A stretch of DNA of 64,000 nucleotides from contig NZ_CP061091.1 in NCBI RefSeq assembly GCF_017654485.1, forward strand, positions 1,315,501-1,379,500. The letters are read 5' to 3'. Source of the DNA: Roseomonas marmotae. Its GTDB lineage: Bacteria; Pseudomonadota; Alphaproteobacteria; Acetobacterales; Acetobacteraceae. The notes under the pieces are model-generated. The model was not told where the DNA came from and did not search any database. It saw nothing but the letters and a program-made list of their open reading frames with translations. Below, piece after piece: positions 25,141 through 34,214 of this stretch. Every line of letters starts with the position of its first letter. The stretch's first letter is position 1. Position numbers and translations under genes: made by a program.

Positions 25141-27989
25141 GCGCCGTCCACCACCGCCTCGCAGCGCAGGCAGAGGGTGGGATGGGCGGCCGATTGCCCG
25201 ACCTCCGGCAGCACGCGCCAGCAGCGCTCGCACTTCTCGCCGCCAGCGGGGGTGAAGGCCACGGCCACGCCGGGAACCCCCTCCACCGTGAAGGCATCGC
25301 CCGGCGGCTGCGTGGTCAGCAGGTGCAGGTCGGAGGTGATGCAGAGTTCCGCCCAGGTCTCGGCCGGCAGCAGGTCCAGTTCGGCTTCCGGCAGGTGCAG
25401 GTCGGGCGCCGCCTGCAGGGAGGAGCCGATGGTGCCCGCGCCGCGCGCTTTCTCCAGCGCGCCGGTGACCACGCGGCGGATGTCGCGCACCCGTGCCCAT
25501 TTGGCGGCCAGCGCCTCATCCCGCCATTCGGCCGGGATCTCGGGGAAGAGCTGCAGGTGCACGCTTTCGCCCTCGCCGGGGAAGCGGGCCAGCCAGGCTT
25601 CCTCGGCCGTGAAGGGCATCACGGGCGCCAGCCAGGCGGTCAGGCAGCGGTGCAGGGCGGCCAGCACGGTGCGGGCGGCGCGGCGGCGCGGGCTGCCCTT
25701 GGCGTCGCAGTAGAGGCTGTCCTTGCGCACATCGAAATAGAAGGCGCTGAGATCCGTGGCGCAGAAGGCGTGGATCTCGGGATAGACGCCGTTCCAGTCG
25801 TAGTCCTTCGCCGCCTTGCGGATGCGCTGGTCCAGCTCGCTCAGGCGGTGCAGGACCCAGCGCTCCATTTCCGGCAGCAGCGCGTGGGGCAGGATCTCCT
25901 CGTCCTCGAAGCCGTCGAGGTTGCCCAGCAGCCAGCGGAGCGTGTTGCGCAGGCGGCGGTACAGCTCCGCCTGCTGCGCCAGGATGCCCTTGCCGATGCG
26001 GAGGTCGTCGGCAGTATCCGAGTTCATCACCCAGAGGCGCAGGATATCGGCGCCGTACTGCTTGGTGACTTCCTGCGGCGCGGTGACGTTGCCCAGGGAC
26101 TTGGACATCTTCCGCCCGGTCTCGTCGAGCACGAAACCATGGGTCAGGATGGCCTTGAAGGGCGCGATGCCGCGGGTGCCGATGCTTTCCAGCAGGGAGG
26201 AATGGAACCAGCCACGATGCTGGTCCGAGCCTTCCAGATACAGGTCCGCCGGGAAGGGCAGGTCACGCTCGGGCGTCAGCGTGAAGGCGTGGGTGGAGCC
26301 GGACTCGAACCAGACATCGACGATGTCCATCACCTGCTCGTAGTCGTCGGGGTTCCGGTCATTGCCCAGGAAGCGCTGCGCGGCGCCGGGCTTGTACCAG
26401 GCATCGGCCCCTTCCTTGCGGAAGGCGCAGGTCACGCGCTCCATGATGGCGGGGTCGCGCAGCGGCTCGCCTGTGCGCTTGTCCACGAAGATGGCGATGG
26501 GCACGCCCCAGGCGCGCTGGCGGCTGATGCACCAGTCTGGCCGGCCCGCGACCATGGAGCCGATGCGGTTGCGCCCCTGGTCCGGCACGAAATGCGTTTT
26601 TGCCAGCGCATCCAGCGCCTTGGCGCGGATCTGGTTGGCATCGTCCATGGCGATGAACCACTGCGGCGTGGCGCGGTAGATCACCGGCTTCTTGGAGCGC
26701 CAGCTATGCGGATAGCTGTGGGTGATGAAGCCCTTGCCGGAAAGCTTGCCCATCTCCGTCAGCGCGGCCCAGACCGGCTCATGCGCCTTGAAGACATGCA
26801 CGCCCGTGAAGCCCGGCGCCTGCATCGTATAGGTGCCGTCATCCGCCACGGCTTCCGTCACCGGCAGGCCATGGGCGCGGCCCAGGGCAAAATCGTCCTC
26901 GCCATGGGCGGGGGCGATATGCACCACGCCGGTGCCGGCCTCGGTGGTGACGAAGTCGCCGGCCAGCAGCGGCACGTCGAAGCCATAGCCCGGCGCGCCG
27001 GCTTCCCAGCCGCGCAGCGGATGGGCGGCGATGGCGCCGGCCAGTTCCGTGCCCTTGAAGACGCGCAGCACGCTATGGGCGGTGATGCCCACGTCCTTGG
27101 TGAAGGAGGGGATCAGCGCCTCCGCCACCACCAGCCTGCGGCCGGGGGTCAGCAGCGCGCCATCCTCGACGGCATCCACCCGCAGCAGCGCGTAGTCGAT
27201 CTCCTCGCCATAGGCGAGGCCGCGATTGGCCGGGATGGTCCAGGGGGTGGTGGTCCAGATCACCACTTCGGCCCCCACCAGGTCGGGCGAGCCGGCGGAG
27301 ATGATGGGGAAGTTGGTGAAGAGGATGGCGGATTTGTGGTCCTGGTACTCGACCTCGGCCTCGGCCAGGGCGGTCTTCTCCACCGGGCTCCACATCACCG
27401 GCCGCAGGCCGCGGTAGAGCGAGCCGTTCATCAGGAACTTGCCGATCTCGTTGGCGATGGTCGCCTCGGAGGAGAAGTCCATGGTGGCGTAAGGGTGGTC
27501 CCAGTCGCCGGCCACGCCCAGGCGCTTGAACTCCTCGCGCTGCACGTTCAGCCAGTGGGCGGCATAGGCGCGGCATTCGGCGCGGAATTCCAGGACGGGG
27601 ACGCTGTCCTTGTCCTTGCCCTTGGCGCGGTATTCCTCCTCGACCTTCCATTCGATCGGCAGGCCGTGGCAGTCCCAGCCCGGCACATAGCCGGCATCAT
27701 GCCCCGCCATCTGCGCCGCGCGGTTGATGACGTCCTTCAGGATCTTGTTCAGAGCGTGGCCGATGTGCAGCGGGCCGTTCGCATAGGGCGGGCCGTCATG
27801 CAGCACGAATTTGGGCAGGCCCCTGGAACGCTCCCGCAGCTCCTGCCACAGCCCCATCTCCTGCCAGCGGGACAGCCAGCCGGGCTCGCGCTTCGGCAGG
27901 TCGCCCTTCATGGGGAAGGGGGTCTTGGGCAGGAAGACGGTGCCGCGGTAATCGCGGGCTGCGGGGGTGGCGCTGGGGGCGTCGGTCAT
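25137..27989 (-). CDS. ileS: Isoleucyl-tRNA synthetase
   Basis: 950-residue class I synthetase that charges tRNA-Ile. HIGH signature at residues 75-78 ([11 protein letters not shown]), KMSKS at about 625 ([10 protein letters not shown]), editing domain in between, and a C-terminal zinc finger with [12 protein letters not shown] and LCLRC. ATG 27989 is chosen; an in-frame ATG at 28010 would add 7 residues, and neither has a strong ribosome site. I saw no leader structure in the 190 bases upstream. Followed by overlapping lspA. Confidence 0.97.
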   Translation of the reverse strand: MTDAPSATPAARDYRGTVFLPKTPFPMKGDLPKREPGWLSRWQEMGLWQELRERSRGLPKFVLHDGPPYANGPLHIGHALNKILKDVINRAAQMAGHDAGYVPGWDCHGLPIEWKVEEEYRAKGKDKDSVPVLEFRAECRAYAAHWLNVQREEFKRLGVAGDWDHPYATMDFSSEATIANEIGKFLMNGSLYRGLRPVMWSPVEKTALAEAEVEYQDHKSAILFTNFPIISAGSPDLVGAEVVIWTTTPWTIPANRGLAYGEEIDYALLRVDAVEDGALLTPGRRLVVAEALIPSFTKDVGITAHSVLRVFKGTELAGAIAAHPLRGWEAGAPGYGFDVPLLAGDFVTTEAGTGVVHIAPAHGEDDFALGRAHGLPVTEAVADDGTYTMQAPGFTGVHVFKAHEPVWAALTEMGKLSGKGFITHSYPHSWRSKKPVIYRATPQWFIAMDDANQIRAKALDALAKTHFVPDQGRNRIGSMVAGRPDWCISRQRAWGVPIAIFVDKRTGEPLRDPAIMERVTCAFRKEGADAWYKPGAAQRFLGNDRNPDDYEQVMDIVDVWFESGSTHAFTLTPERDLPFPADLYLEGSDQHRGWFHSSLLESIGTRGIAPFKAILTHGFVLDETGRKMSKSLGNVTAPQEVTKQYGADILRLWVMNSDTADDLRIGKGILAQQAELYRRLRNTLRWLLGNLDGFEDEEILPHALLPEMERWVLHRLSELDQRIRKAAKDYDWNGVYPEIHAFCATDLSAFYFDVRKDSLYCDAKGSPRRRAARTVLAALHRCLTAWLAPVMPFTAEEAWLARFPGEGESVHLQLFPEIPAEWRDEALAAKWARVRDIRRVVTGALEKARGAGTIGSSLQAAPDLHLPEAELDLLPAETWAELCITSDLHLLTTQPPGDAFTVEGVPGVAVAFTPAGGEKCERCWRVLPEVGQSAAHPTLCLRCEAVVDGA

Positions 27990-28181
27990 CGGATGCGTCC
28001 ATGCCGCCATGCGGCGGGCTTCAGGCAGGGGAAGGGGGGTCGGCGCGGCGCGAAAAGGGTCCCGGCCCTCGGGTCAGAGGACCGGGCGGCTAATTCGCGA
28101 CCCTGCGGGATGAAGCGCGCGCGGCATGGCCGGGTTTTTGCGGCCCGGCGCGGCGGGGGTCAAGGGATGGGCGGCGCGCTC

Positions 28182-29105
28182 TCAGGCGCCGAGCATTGCC
28201 CGGGCACTGGCCGCATCGGCGGCGATCTGCGCCGTCAGCTCCGCGAGCCCCGCGAATTTCCGCTCCGGCCGCAGGAAATGGATCAGCCGGACGCCGGCCT
28301 CCTGGCCATAGAGATCCTCGCTGAAGTCAAAGAGATGCGCTTCCACCCGGCTTTCGGTGCCGCCGACGGTGGGGCGGGCGCCGATATTGGCTACCCCTGG
28401 CACCACGCGCCCATCCGCCAGGGCCACCTGCACGGCATAGACGCCGCGCGCTGGCTCCAACTGCCGTCCCAGCGGCACATTGGCGGTGGGAAAGCCGATG
28501 GTGCGGCCGCGCTTGTCGCCATGGCTGACGAGGCCGCGGATTTCCCAGGGCCGCCCCAGGCGGTGGGCGGCGCGCTCCGGATAGCCGTCCTGCAGCAGCC
28601 GGCGGATGGCGGTCGAGGAGATCGGGCCGTCCTCATCCGATACCGGCGGCACCACCGTCATGCCGATACCCAGGCTCTCCGCCTCCCGCGCCAGCATGGC
28701 GACATCGCCGCCGCGCCGGTGGCCGAAGGCGAAGTCATGGCCGCAGGCCAAGTGCCGGGCCCCCAGCGCGCCGTGCAGCACCTCGTGCACGAAAGCCTCG
28801 GCCGGCATGGCGGCCAGGGCCTCGTCGAAGGGCAGGGCCAGCACGAAGGCGCAGCCGAGCTCCGAGAAAAGCGCCAGCTTGGCCGCCAGCAGGGTCAGCC
28901 GGAAGGGCGGGTCGCCGGGGCGGAAATGCTCGCGGGGATGCGGCTCGAAGGTCAGGACCGCGAGGGGCAGGTCCGGCCTGCCGGCATGGGCGGCGGCCAG
29001 CACGGCATGGTGGCCGCGGTGGACGCCGTCGAAATTGCCGAGCGCCAGGCTGGCGCCCCGGGCCTCCTCCGGCAACTGGCGCCAGTCCCGCAGCAGCCGG
29101 GTCAT
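28182..29105 (-). CDS. ribF: Bifunctional riboflavin kinase/FAD synthetase
   Basis: 307-residue RibF, making FMN and then FAD from riboflavin. N-terminal nucleotidyltransferase motif LGNFDGVHRGH (residues 22-32) and ISSTAIRRLL; C-terminal flavokinase motif TIGFPTANV with the GVYAVQV strand. The ATG overlaps the stop of the LOG-family gene upstream (29102-29105). ribF followed by ileS and lspA is a classic order; here 190 bases separate ribF from ileS. Confidence 0.96.
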   Translation of the reverse strand: MTRLLRDWRQLPEEARGASLALGNFDGVHRGHHAVLAAAHAGRPDLPLAVLTFEPHPREHFRPGDPPFRLTLLAAKLALFSELGCAFVLALPFDEALAAMPAEAFVHEVLHGALGARHLACGHDFAFGHRRGGDVAMLAREAESLGIGMTVVPPVSDEDGPISSTAIRRLLQDGYPERAAHRLGRPWEIRGLVSHGDKRGRTIGFPTANVPLGRQLEPARGVYAVQVALADGRVVPGVANIGARPTVGGTESRVEAHLFDFSEDLYGQEAGVRLIHFLRPERKFAGLAELTAQIAADAASARAMLGA

Positions 29106-29683
29106 CGCTGGTCGGGGCTCGCCCAGCTCTTCGCCGGGGGCGCGCGGAAGGCGGCCAGGAGGTCCAGCGCCTGCATCGGGTCCGCGGTGAAGCTGGCGAT
29201 CGGCCGCTGCTCCGGCTTCACGAAGCCCTCGGCCACCATATGGTCGAGAAGCCCGGACATGCGCTGCCAGTAGCCATCGGTATCCAGGAAGACGAGGCCC
29301 TTCTCATGGATGCCGAGCTGGGTCCAGGTGAAGGCCTCCACCGCCTCCTCCAGCGTGCCGACGCCGCCGGGCAGCACGACGAAGCCGTCCGAGAGGTCGG
29401 CCATCATCTTCTTGCGCTCATGCATGCTGGAGACGACATGCAGCTGGGTGATGGCGCCATGGCCCACCTCGCGCCGCATCAGCACTTCCGGGATGATGCC
29501 GATGACCTCGGCACCGGCCTGCATGGCGGCATCCGCCACGATGCCCATCAGCCCGACATGGCCGCCGCCATAGACAAGCCCCAGGCCACGTTCGGCGATG
29601 GCGCGGCCCATGGCGCGGGCGGCTTCGGAAAAGGCGGGGTTCAGGCCGGGATTGGCACCACAGAAAACACAGACGCGCTTCAT
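29102..29683 (-). CDS. LOG family protein (TIGR00730, cytokinin phosphoribohydrolase-like)
   Basis: 193-residue Rossmann-fold protein. VCVFCGANPGLNP at the N-terminus, GLVYGGGHVGLMG, and the defining PGGVGTLEEAVEAF motif. Homologues hydrolyse nucleoside 5'-monophosphates to base and ribose 5-phosphate (LOG in plants releases free cytokinins; bacterial relatives act on AMP). Translation is coupled to ribF by ATGA. It is the first gene of the minus-strand housekeeping block, so the promoter is probably in 29684-29852. Confidence 0.93.
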   Translation of the reverse strand: MKRVCVFCGANPGLNPAFSEAARAMGRAIAERGLGLVYGGGHVGLMGIVADAAMQAGAEVIGIIPEVLMRREVGHGAITQLHVVSSMHERKKMMADLSDGFVVLPGGVGTLEEAVEAFTWTQLGIHEKGLVFLDTDGYWQRMSGLLDHMVAEGFVKPEQRPIASFTADPMQALDLLAAFRAPPAKSWASPDQR

Positions 29684-29852
29684 GCCAGGGTCTCGCTGCG
29701 CGGCCGGGGGGAAAGCATGGCGGGGGTCACGTTGTCTCCGTCAAGGCGGGCGGTCTTCCGGGGCTTAGACCCGCCGCCACGGATGGACAAGGCCGGGGCC
29801 TCCGCGCCACAAGTCACGACTCAGCTTGCCTGTAGCGCGAAAGGACCCGCCC

Positions 29853-30989
29853 ATGCCCGCCACCCGGATCGGCACCAGCCAGCAGCTTCTCGAGGAATTG
29901 CGCGGCTGGGTGGAGCACGAGACGCCCACCACCGATGCCGCCGCCATAAACGGCCTGATGGACAAGGCCGAGGCCGAGCTGCGCGCGGTGGGCGCGGTGC
30001 TGGAGCGCATCCCCGGCCGCGACGGCTTCGGCGACCATCTCGTGGCCCGCACGCCGGGCGAGGGGAAGCCGGTGCTGGTGGCCGGGCATCTGGATACGGT
30101 CTGGAACCATGGCACCCTGGCCAGCACCATCCCCTTCCGGGTGGAAGGCGAGAAGGCCTATGGCCCCGGCATCTACGACATGAAGGCCGGCAGCTTCTTC
30201 GCCTTCCATTCGGTGCGGGAGATCCTGCGGCAGAAGGTGCGGACGCGCCGCCCCATCACGCTGCTGCTGACCTCGGATGAGGAAGTGGGCAGCCCCTCCA
30301 GCCGCGCGCTGATCGAGGCGGAGGCGCGGAAGGCCTGCGCCGTGCTGATCCCCGAGCCCGCCGGCAATCCCGGCAAGGCCTGCGTCACGGCGCGCAAGGG
30401 CGTGGGCCGCTTCGTCGTGACGGTGAAGGGCCAGAGCGCCCATGCCGGCGGCAACTGGAGCGAGGGCGCCAGCGCCGTGGTGACGCTGGCGCGGCTGATC
30501 ACGCAGATCCATGCTCTCGTGGACCTGCCCGGCGGCACCACCACCAATTGCGCGCCCATCTGGGGCGGCACGCGCCCGAACGTGATCGCGCCCGAGGCGG
30601 GCTGCGAGGTGGATTTCCGCACTGCCACCGTGGAGAAGGCCGAGGCCCTGGTGGCCGCGGTGATGGCCATGGCCGGCCCGCAGCCGGAAGGCACCACCGT
30701 CACCATCACCGGCGGGCTGAACCGCCCGCCGATGGAGGAAGGCCCCGGCAACCTGGCGCTCTATGAAAAGGCCCGGGGCATCGCCGCCCGCATCGGCTAC
30801 GACCTGCCGAAGCAGCATCGCGGCGGCGGCTCGGACGGCAATTTCACCGCCGCCCTCGGCATTCCGACGCTGGACGGCCTGGGCTGCTCCGGCGCCGGCG
30901 CGCATGCGGAATTCGAGCATATCCTCTGGGAAGAGCTTGCCCCGCGCTGCGCCCTGCTCTGCGAGCTGCTCGAGACGCTGGAAGGCTGA
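29853..30989 (+). CDS. M20 family metallopeptidase (carboxypeptidase G2-like)
   Basis: 378-residue zinc hydrolase. Zinc and catalytic motifs GHLDTVW, GIYDMKAGS, TSDEEVGS and EPAGNPGK follow the glutamate carboxypeptidase G2 pattern; the dimerisation domain is in the middle (RFVVTVKGQSAHAGG) and the last ligand is in GAHAEFEH. ATG 29853 has AAAGGA 7 bases upstream; an earlier in-frame start at 29826 would overlap this site. Such enzymes remove C-terminal Glu or cleave N-acyl amino acids. It stands alone, divergent from the LOG gene, and ends in a strong hairpin. Confidence 0.93.
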   Translation: MPATRIGTSQQLLEELRGWVEHETPTTDAAAINGLMDKAEAELRAVGAVLERIPGRDGFGDHLVARTPGEGKPVLVAGHLDTVWNHGTLASTIPFRVEGEKAYGPGIYDMKAGSFFAFHSVREILRQKVRTRRPITLLLTSDEEVGSPSSRALIEAEARKACAVLIPEPAGNPGKACVTARKGVGRFVVTVKGQSAHAGGNWSEGASAVVTLARLITQIHALVDLPGGTTTNCAPIWGGTRPNVIAPEAGCEVDFRTATVEKAEALVAAVMAMAGPQPEGTTVTITGGLNRPPMEEGPGNLALYEKARGIAARIGYDLPKQHRGGGSDGNFTAALGIPTLDGLGCSGAGAHAEFEHILWEELAPRCALLCELLETLEG

Positions 30990-30995
30990 GCCGCG

Positions 30996-31027
30996 CATCC
31001 TGGCCCGGCGGCTGCCGGGCCAGGATG
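30996..31027. terminator. Strong hairpin between convergent genes
   Basis: A perfect 14-base stem, CATCCTGGCCCGGC with GCCGGGCCAGGATG, and a 4-base loop GGCT. It lies between the stops of the M20 peptidase and the TAXI binding protein. It has no T tract but is the longest perfect hairpin I found in the window; a bidirectional terminator is likely. Confidence 0.75.
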
Positions 31028-31033
31028 GAGGTG

Positions 31034-32020
31034 CTAGCGCGGCGAGCGCATCGCCTGCTGCTCGGGGTTGAACCGCACCCAGCCCGGCACCTGGGCGGAG
31101 AGGTTGACCTCCCTCCATTTCGGGTGGCGTGGCGGCTGCTGGAACTTGTCGAAATTCGCCTGGAATGCCTCGACGAAATTGGCGACCTTGCGATACCGGT
31201 CGCTGCCCGGGGCCCAGGCATAGACTGCCATCACCGCACCGACGGCGATGGTCTCGATATTGCCGTCCTCCGGGATCAGGGTGGGGTAGTCGCCGGCCGC
31301 CAGGGAGGAAGGCAGATAGGTCTCGATCAGCGCGGGCGTGGCGGGGATGGGCAGGAAATGCAGCCCCGTGCCCGCCGGAACGCCGCTGAAGATCCGCGCC
31401 GGCTTGCCGGCCACGAAGACCATCGCCGCGATCTCTCCGTTCCGCAGCTTGGTCAGGGCGACGTCCTGCGTGTCGTTCGCCGGCTTCACCGGCACCTGCA
31501 GCAGGTCGAAGACCAGCGAGGCCGTCATGGCCGTGCCGCTGCCGGCGACATCGACATTGACCACCTGCCCGGCGAGGTCCTGGACGGAATTGATTCCCTC
31601 CCGCGCCAGGATGTGGATTTCCTCGTCATAGAGCTTGGCGATGTACTGGATCATCGCGTTGATGCCCGGCAGCAGGCGGCGGCTGCGCGCATAGGCCAGG
31701 GCATCGGATTGCACGATGCCGATATCGACGCCCCGCAGCAGCATGATATCGGAAATATTCTGCACCGAGCCTTTGCCGATGATGGGGATGACGCGGAGCC
31801 TCTCGCCATCGTCGAGCACCGAGGCCAGATCGGCCGCGATGCGGACATAGGTGCCGTCCACACCGCCGGAGATGATGCCGACCGTCCCCGCATTGGCCCG
31901 CGCCGTCATGGTGTTGAGGGCGGGGACACCCTGGCCCCGTGCCGGGCTCGCCGCGAGAACGGCGGCGCCGAGCAGGAGAAGGTTGCGCCGAGAGGTTCCA
32001 GGCATCGTCATGCGGGTCAT
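31034..32020 (-). CDS. TAXI family TRAP transporter solute-binding protein
   Basis: 328-residue periplasmic receptor. Signal NLLLLGAAVLAASPARGQ, then VGIISGGVDGTYVRIAADLA, the TAXI opening, and DIGIVQSDALAYAR. TAXI receptors deliver glutamate-like or other carboxylate ligands to TRAP permeases, usually a fused DctQM protein. No TRAP membrane gene is nearby. The ATG overlaps the stop of the large Pro/Ala-rich membrane protein upstream, an unusual partner. Ligand unknown. Confidence 0.9.
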   Translation of the reverse strand: MTRMTMPGTSRRNLLLLGAAVLAASPARGQGVPALNTMTARANAGTVGIISGGVDGTYVRIAADLASVLDDGERLRVIPIIGKGSVQNISDIMLLRGVDIGIVQSDALAYARSRRLLPGINAMIQYIAKLYDEEIHILAREGINSVQDLAGQVVNVDVAGSGTAMTASLVFDLLQVPVKPANDTQDVALTKLRNGEIAAMVFVAGKPARIFSGVPAGTGLHFLPIPATPALIETYLPSSLAAGDYPTLIPEDGNIETIAVGAVMAVYAWAPGSDRYRKVANFVEAFQANFDKFQQPPRHPKWREVNLSAQVPGWVRFNPEQQAMRSPR

Positions 32021-33927
32021 TTCCTGCTTTCGAGGGCCGTGATGCGGGATTGTACCGGCGCGCCCAGCTGCGCCGCGCGCCGGTACCAGAGCAGGGCGGC
32101 GGCGGGGTCCGGCTGCAGGCCGCGGACACCGCGGGCGGCCAGGGTCTGCGGGTCGTAGGTCTCGGCCAGCACCTGCGCGGCAGGGCCGCTGCCCATGCCA
32201 GCGGCGCGCTCGAAGAAGCGCCGCGCGCCGGAGACATCCTCCAGCGCCAGCAGCGCCTCGCCCCGCCGCATCATGGCGGTGAGCATGGCGGGATCCGCCG
32301 GGGTGCGCGCGGCGGGCGGGGGTGGTGCCGGCGCGGCGACCGCGGGCTGCGGCGCCATGGCCGGTGCCGGTGCGGGTTGCGGCGCCATGACCGCCGGGGC
32401 GGTGGCCTGCGGCGGAGCCGGAGTCGCGAGCGCGGCTGGCTCGGATGCCGCTGGCGGGGCGGCGACGGCCTGTGGCGGCGTGGCCGGTTGCGGCACGGGC
32501 GCCGGTGTGGCGAGGGCCGGTGCCGGTGCCGGTGCCGGCGCGTCTGGCTCGGGCGATGCGGCTTGCGGCACAACGGGCAGGCTTTCCGCCACGGCCGGCG
32601 CCTCGGCCTCCGGCGCGGCGGGTGCCGCGACCGCGGGCGCCTCGGGTTCAGATGGCTGCTCCGGCGCCGGCTGCGCCACGATGGCCGGCGGCTCCGCCGG
32701 AGCCGGAGCGGACGGCGGGGCCTCGGCCGCAACTGGGGCAGGGGCAGGGCTTGGGGCAGTGTCTTCCGCTGCCGGCGGCGCCGATGCCGTGCTGTCAGGC
32801 GCGGCGGGCTCCTCGGCCTGCGGCTGCGCCGCCATGGCGGAAGGCGGTGCCGGTTCCTCCACCATCTCGGCCTGGGGCACCGGTTCCGGGGCCTCGGCCG
32901 GGGGGGCGGCGGCAGGTACGCTCTCCGGGGCAGCGGTGGCCGTGGCCGGCGGTAGCGCGGCTTCCGCCGGCTCCGGCTCCGGCGCGTCTTGGCCGGGAGT
33001 GGTGGCGATGGTGGCGGCGACGGTCCGCAGCAATGCGCTGCCGGTCGGGGCTTCAGGATCCATCATGGGGCGGATGGGCTCGGCCTGGTCGCCGCTTGCC
33101 ATCATCATGGGCGGTGCATTGCCCGCACGCGGGGCAGGCGGCACGTCCACGGCATCCGCCTCATCCTCCACCACCGGGCGGGCGGGCGGATGGACGGCGG
33201 CCAGGCGCTCGGCGCGCGCGGCGATGCTGCCCTGTTCCGCATCCTTGATGGCGCCGGCAAGCCCGGTGGTCTCCGTCACGGTGCCGCGGAAGCCATCCAG
33301 CCACCTGGCATAAGGCAGGAACTGCACCACCAGGACCAGACAGGCCGCCCCGGCCAGGACCGAGGCCACCAGCGGCGCGCGCGAGCGTCGCGCCGGGTGC
33401 GCCGCCACGGCAGCGGGCATGGGGGCCGGCGCCGGCGGGCGGGGCCGTGCCGGTTGCGGGACGGGGGCGGGCAAGACCGGCGCCTCGGCCATGGGCGCGG
33501 GGGGCGGCAGGTCGGGCTCGGCAGGCCGTGCTGGCGCGGGCGCGGACTCGGCGGGAGCGGCGGCGGGCAGTGGCGTCAGCAGCGTCTGCAGCGCATCGCA
33601 CCATCCGCTATCCTCGGGGACTGTGATCGGGTCCCGCCAGAGGAACTCCTCGCTGAGGATGGATTCAAGATAGGGTAGGTCATCCTGCCGCAGCCGCCGG
33701 TGAACGATCGGCAGATGCCCCGGATACCTGGCTGTGAATCCCTGCGCCGCCAGTTCCTGCGCGAAGGTCTGGTCCAGGTCGGGCGTCCAGTCCGGCGGCA
33801 GCTCGAACAGGGCGATGCCGCTCCTGGGGTGCAGGAGCGCGACGGGGATCGGCAGCGGTCCCAGCCGGGCATTGCTCAGGTGAAGCCAGCCGCTCTTCAG
33901 CCGCTCCGCGGCAAAAGCCGGGGCCAT
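32017..33927 (-). CDS. Unrecognised Pro/Ala-rich single-span membrane protein with Sel1/TPR-like tail
   Basis: I do not recognise this protein as a named family. From ATG 33927 it has 636 residues: a globular head of about 110 residues (FELPPDWTPDLDQTFAQEL, LPYLESILSEEFLW), a short Pro-rich stretch, one membrane helix at about 186-207 (VASVLAGAACLVLVVQFLP), then more than 300 residues rich in Ala, Pro and Glu, and a C-terminal Sel1/TPR-like segment (RGEALLALEDVSGARRFFERAA, shown in part as ALEDVSGARRFFERAAGMG; then AALLWYRRAAQLGAP). The layout suggests a cytoplasmic head, an extended periplasmic spacer and a protein-binding tip. A TTG at 33981 could start it 18 residues earlier; the choice is weak. 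Coupled by ATGA to the TAXI receptor. Confidence 0.7.
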   Translation of the reverse strand: MAPAFAAERLKSGWLHLSNARLGPLPIPVALLHPRSGIALFELPPDWTPDLDQTFAQELAAQGFTARYPGHLPIVHRRLRQDDLPYLESILSEEFLWRDPITVPEDSGWCDALQTLLTPLPAAAPAESAPAPARPAEPDLPPPAPMAEAPVLPAPVPQPARPRPPAPAPMPAAVAAHPARRSRAPLVASVLAGAACLVLVVQFLPYARWLDGFRGTVTETTGLAGAIKDAEQGSIAARAERLAAVHPPARPVVEDEADAVDVPPAPRAGNAPPMMMASGDQAEPIRPMMDPEAPTGSALLRTVAATIATTPGQDAPEPEPAEAALPPATATAAPESVPAAAPPAEAPEPVPQAEMVEEPAPPSAMAAQPQAEEPAAPDSTASAPPAAEDTAPSPAPAPVAAEAPPSAPAPAEPPAIVAQPAPEQPSEPEAPAVAAPAAPEAEAPAVAESLPVVPQAASPEPDAPAPAPAPALATPAPVPQPATPPQAVAAPPAASEPAALATPAPPQATAPAVMAPQPAPAPAMAPQPAVAAPAPPPPAARTPADPAMLTAMMRRGEALLALEDVSGARRFFERAAGMGSGPAAQVLAETYDPQTLAARGVRGLQPDPAAALLWYRRAAQLGAPVQSRITALESRK

Positions 33928-34214
33928 GCTGGCACGCTCGGCAATGTCATCTTCGCAGGAGGACGATTGAATGGAGTGCAACGGCTTTTCTCCGAACGCG
34001 ATATTTGTAATCGGCCTAGTGAAATTCTGCCGCTTTAAGGATTGTGCCGCCCATCAATAATAGTTTCAATATCAGATCTTGTGGAACTTGTTTCTTCGCC
34101 GCGTCAAGCAATTAGACTGCCGGCTTCTCTCTTCCGGGGCGCGATGCCGGAGGCGCGTGGCGCATTGAAGAAGGGGCTACCCGGAGAGGGGCGACGGGCG
34201 CATGCTCCGGAACG
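33928..34214. other. AT-rich divergent intergenic region
   Basis: 287 bases between two divergent genes. The part from about 33980 to 34130 is clearly richer in A and T than anything else nearby (for example ATCAATAATAGTTTCAATAT around 34052-34071). It presumably holds the promoters for both directions. I see no strong palindrome or gene. If the TTG at 33981 starts the membrane protein, the first part is coding. Confidence 0.5.

Noticed and set aside
27990..28181. T-box or other leader riboswitch before ileS
   Set aside because: No specifier or antiterminator pattern is visible, and T-boxes are not typical of alphaproteobacterial ileS.
25182..29273. A 1363-codon open frame on the plus strand
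   Set aside because: It is antisense to ileS, ribF and the LOG gene, which have unmistakable motifs. Long antisense frames are expected at this GC content.
32271..33604. Several overlapping frames in the Pro/Ala-rich gene
   Set aside because: Low-complexity GC-rich codons leave all frames open. Only the minus-strand frame of 32017-33927 has a membrane helix, a TPR-like end and a coupled neighbour.
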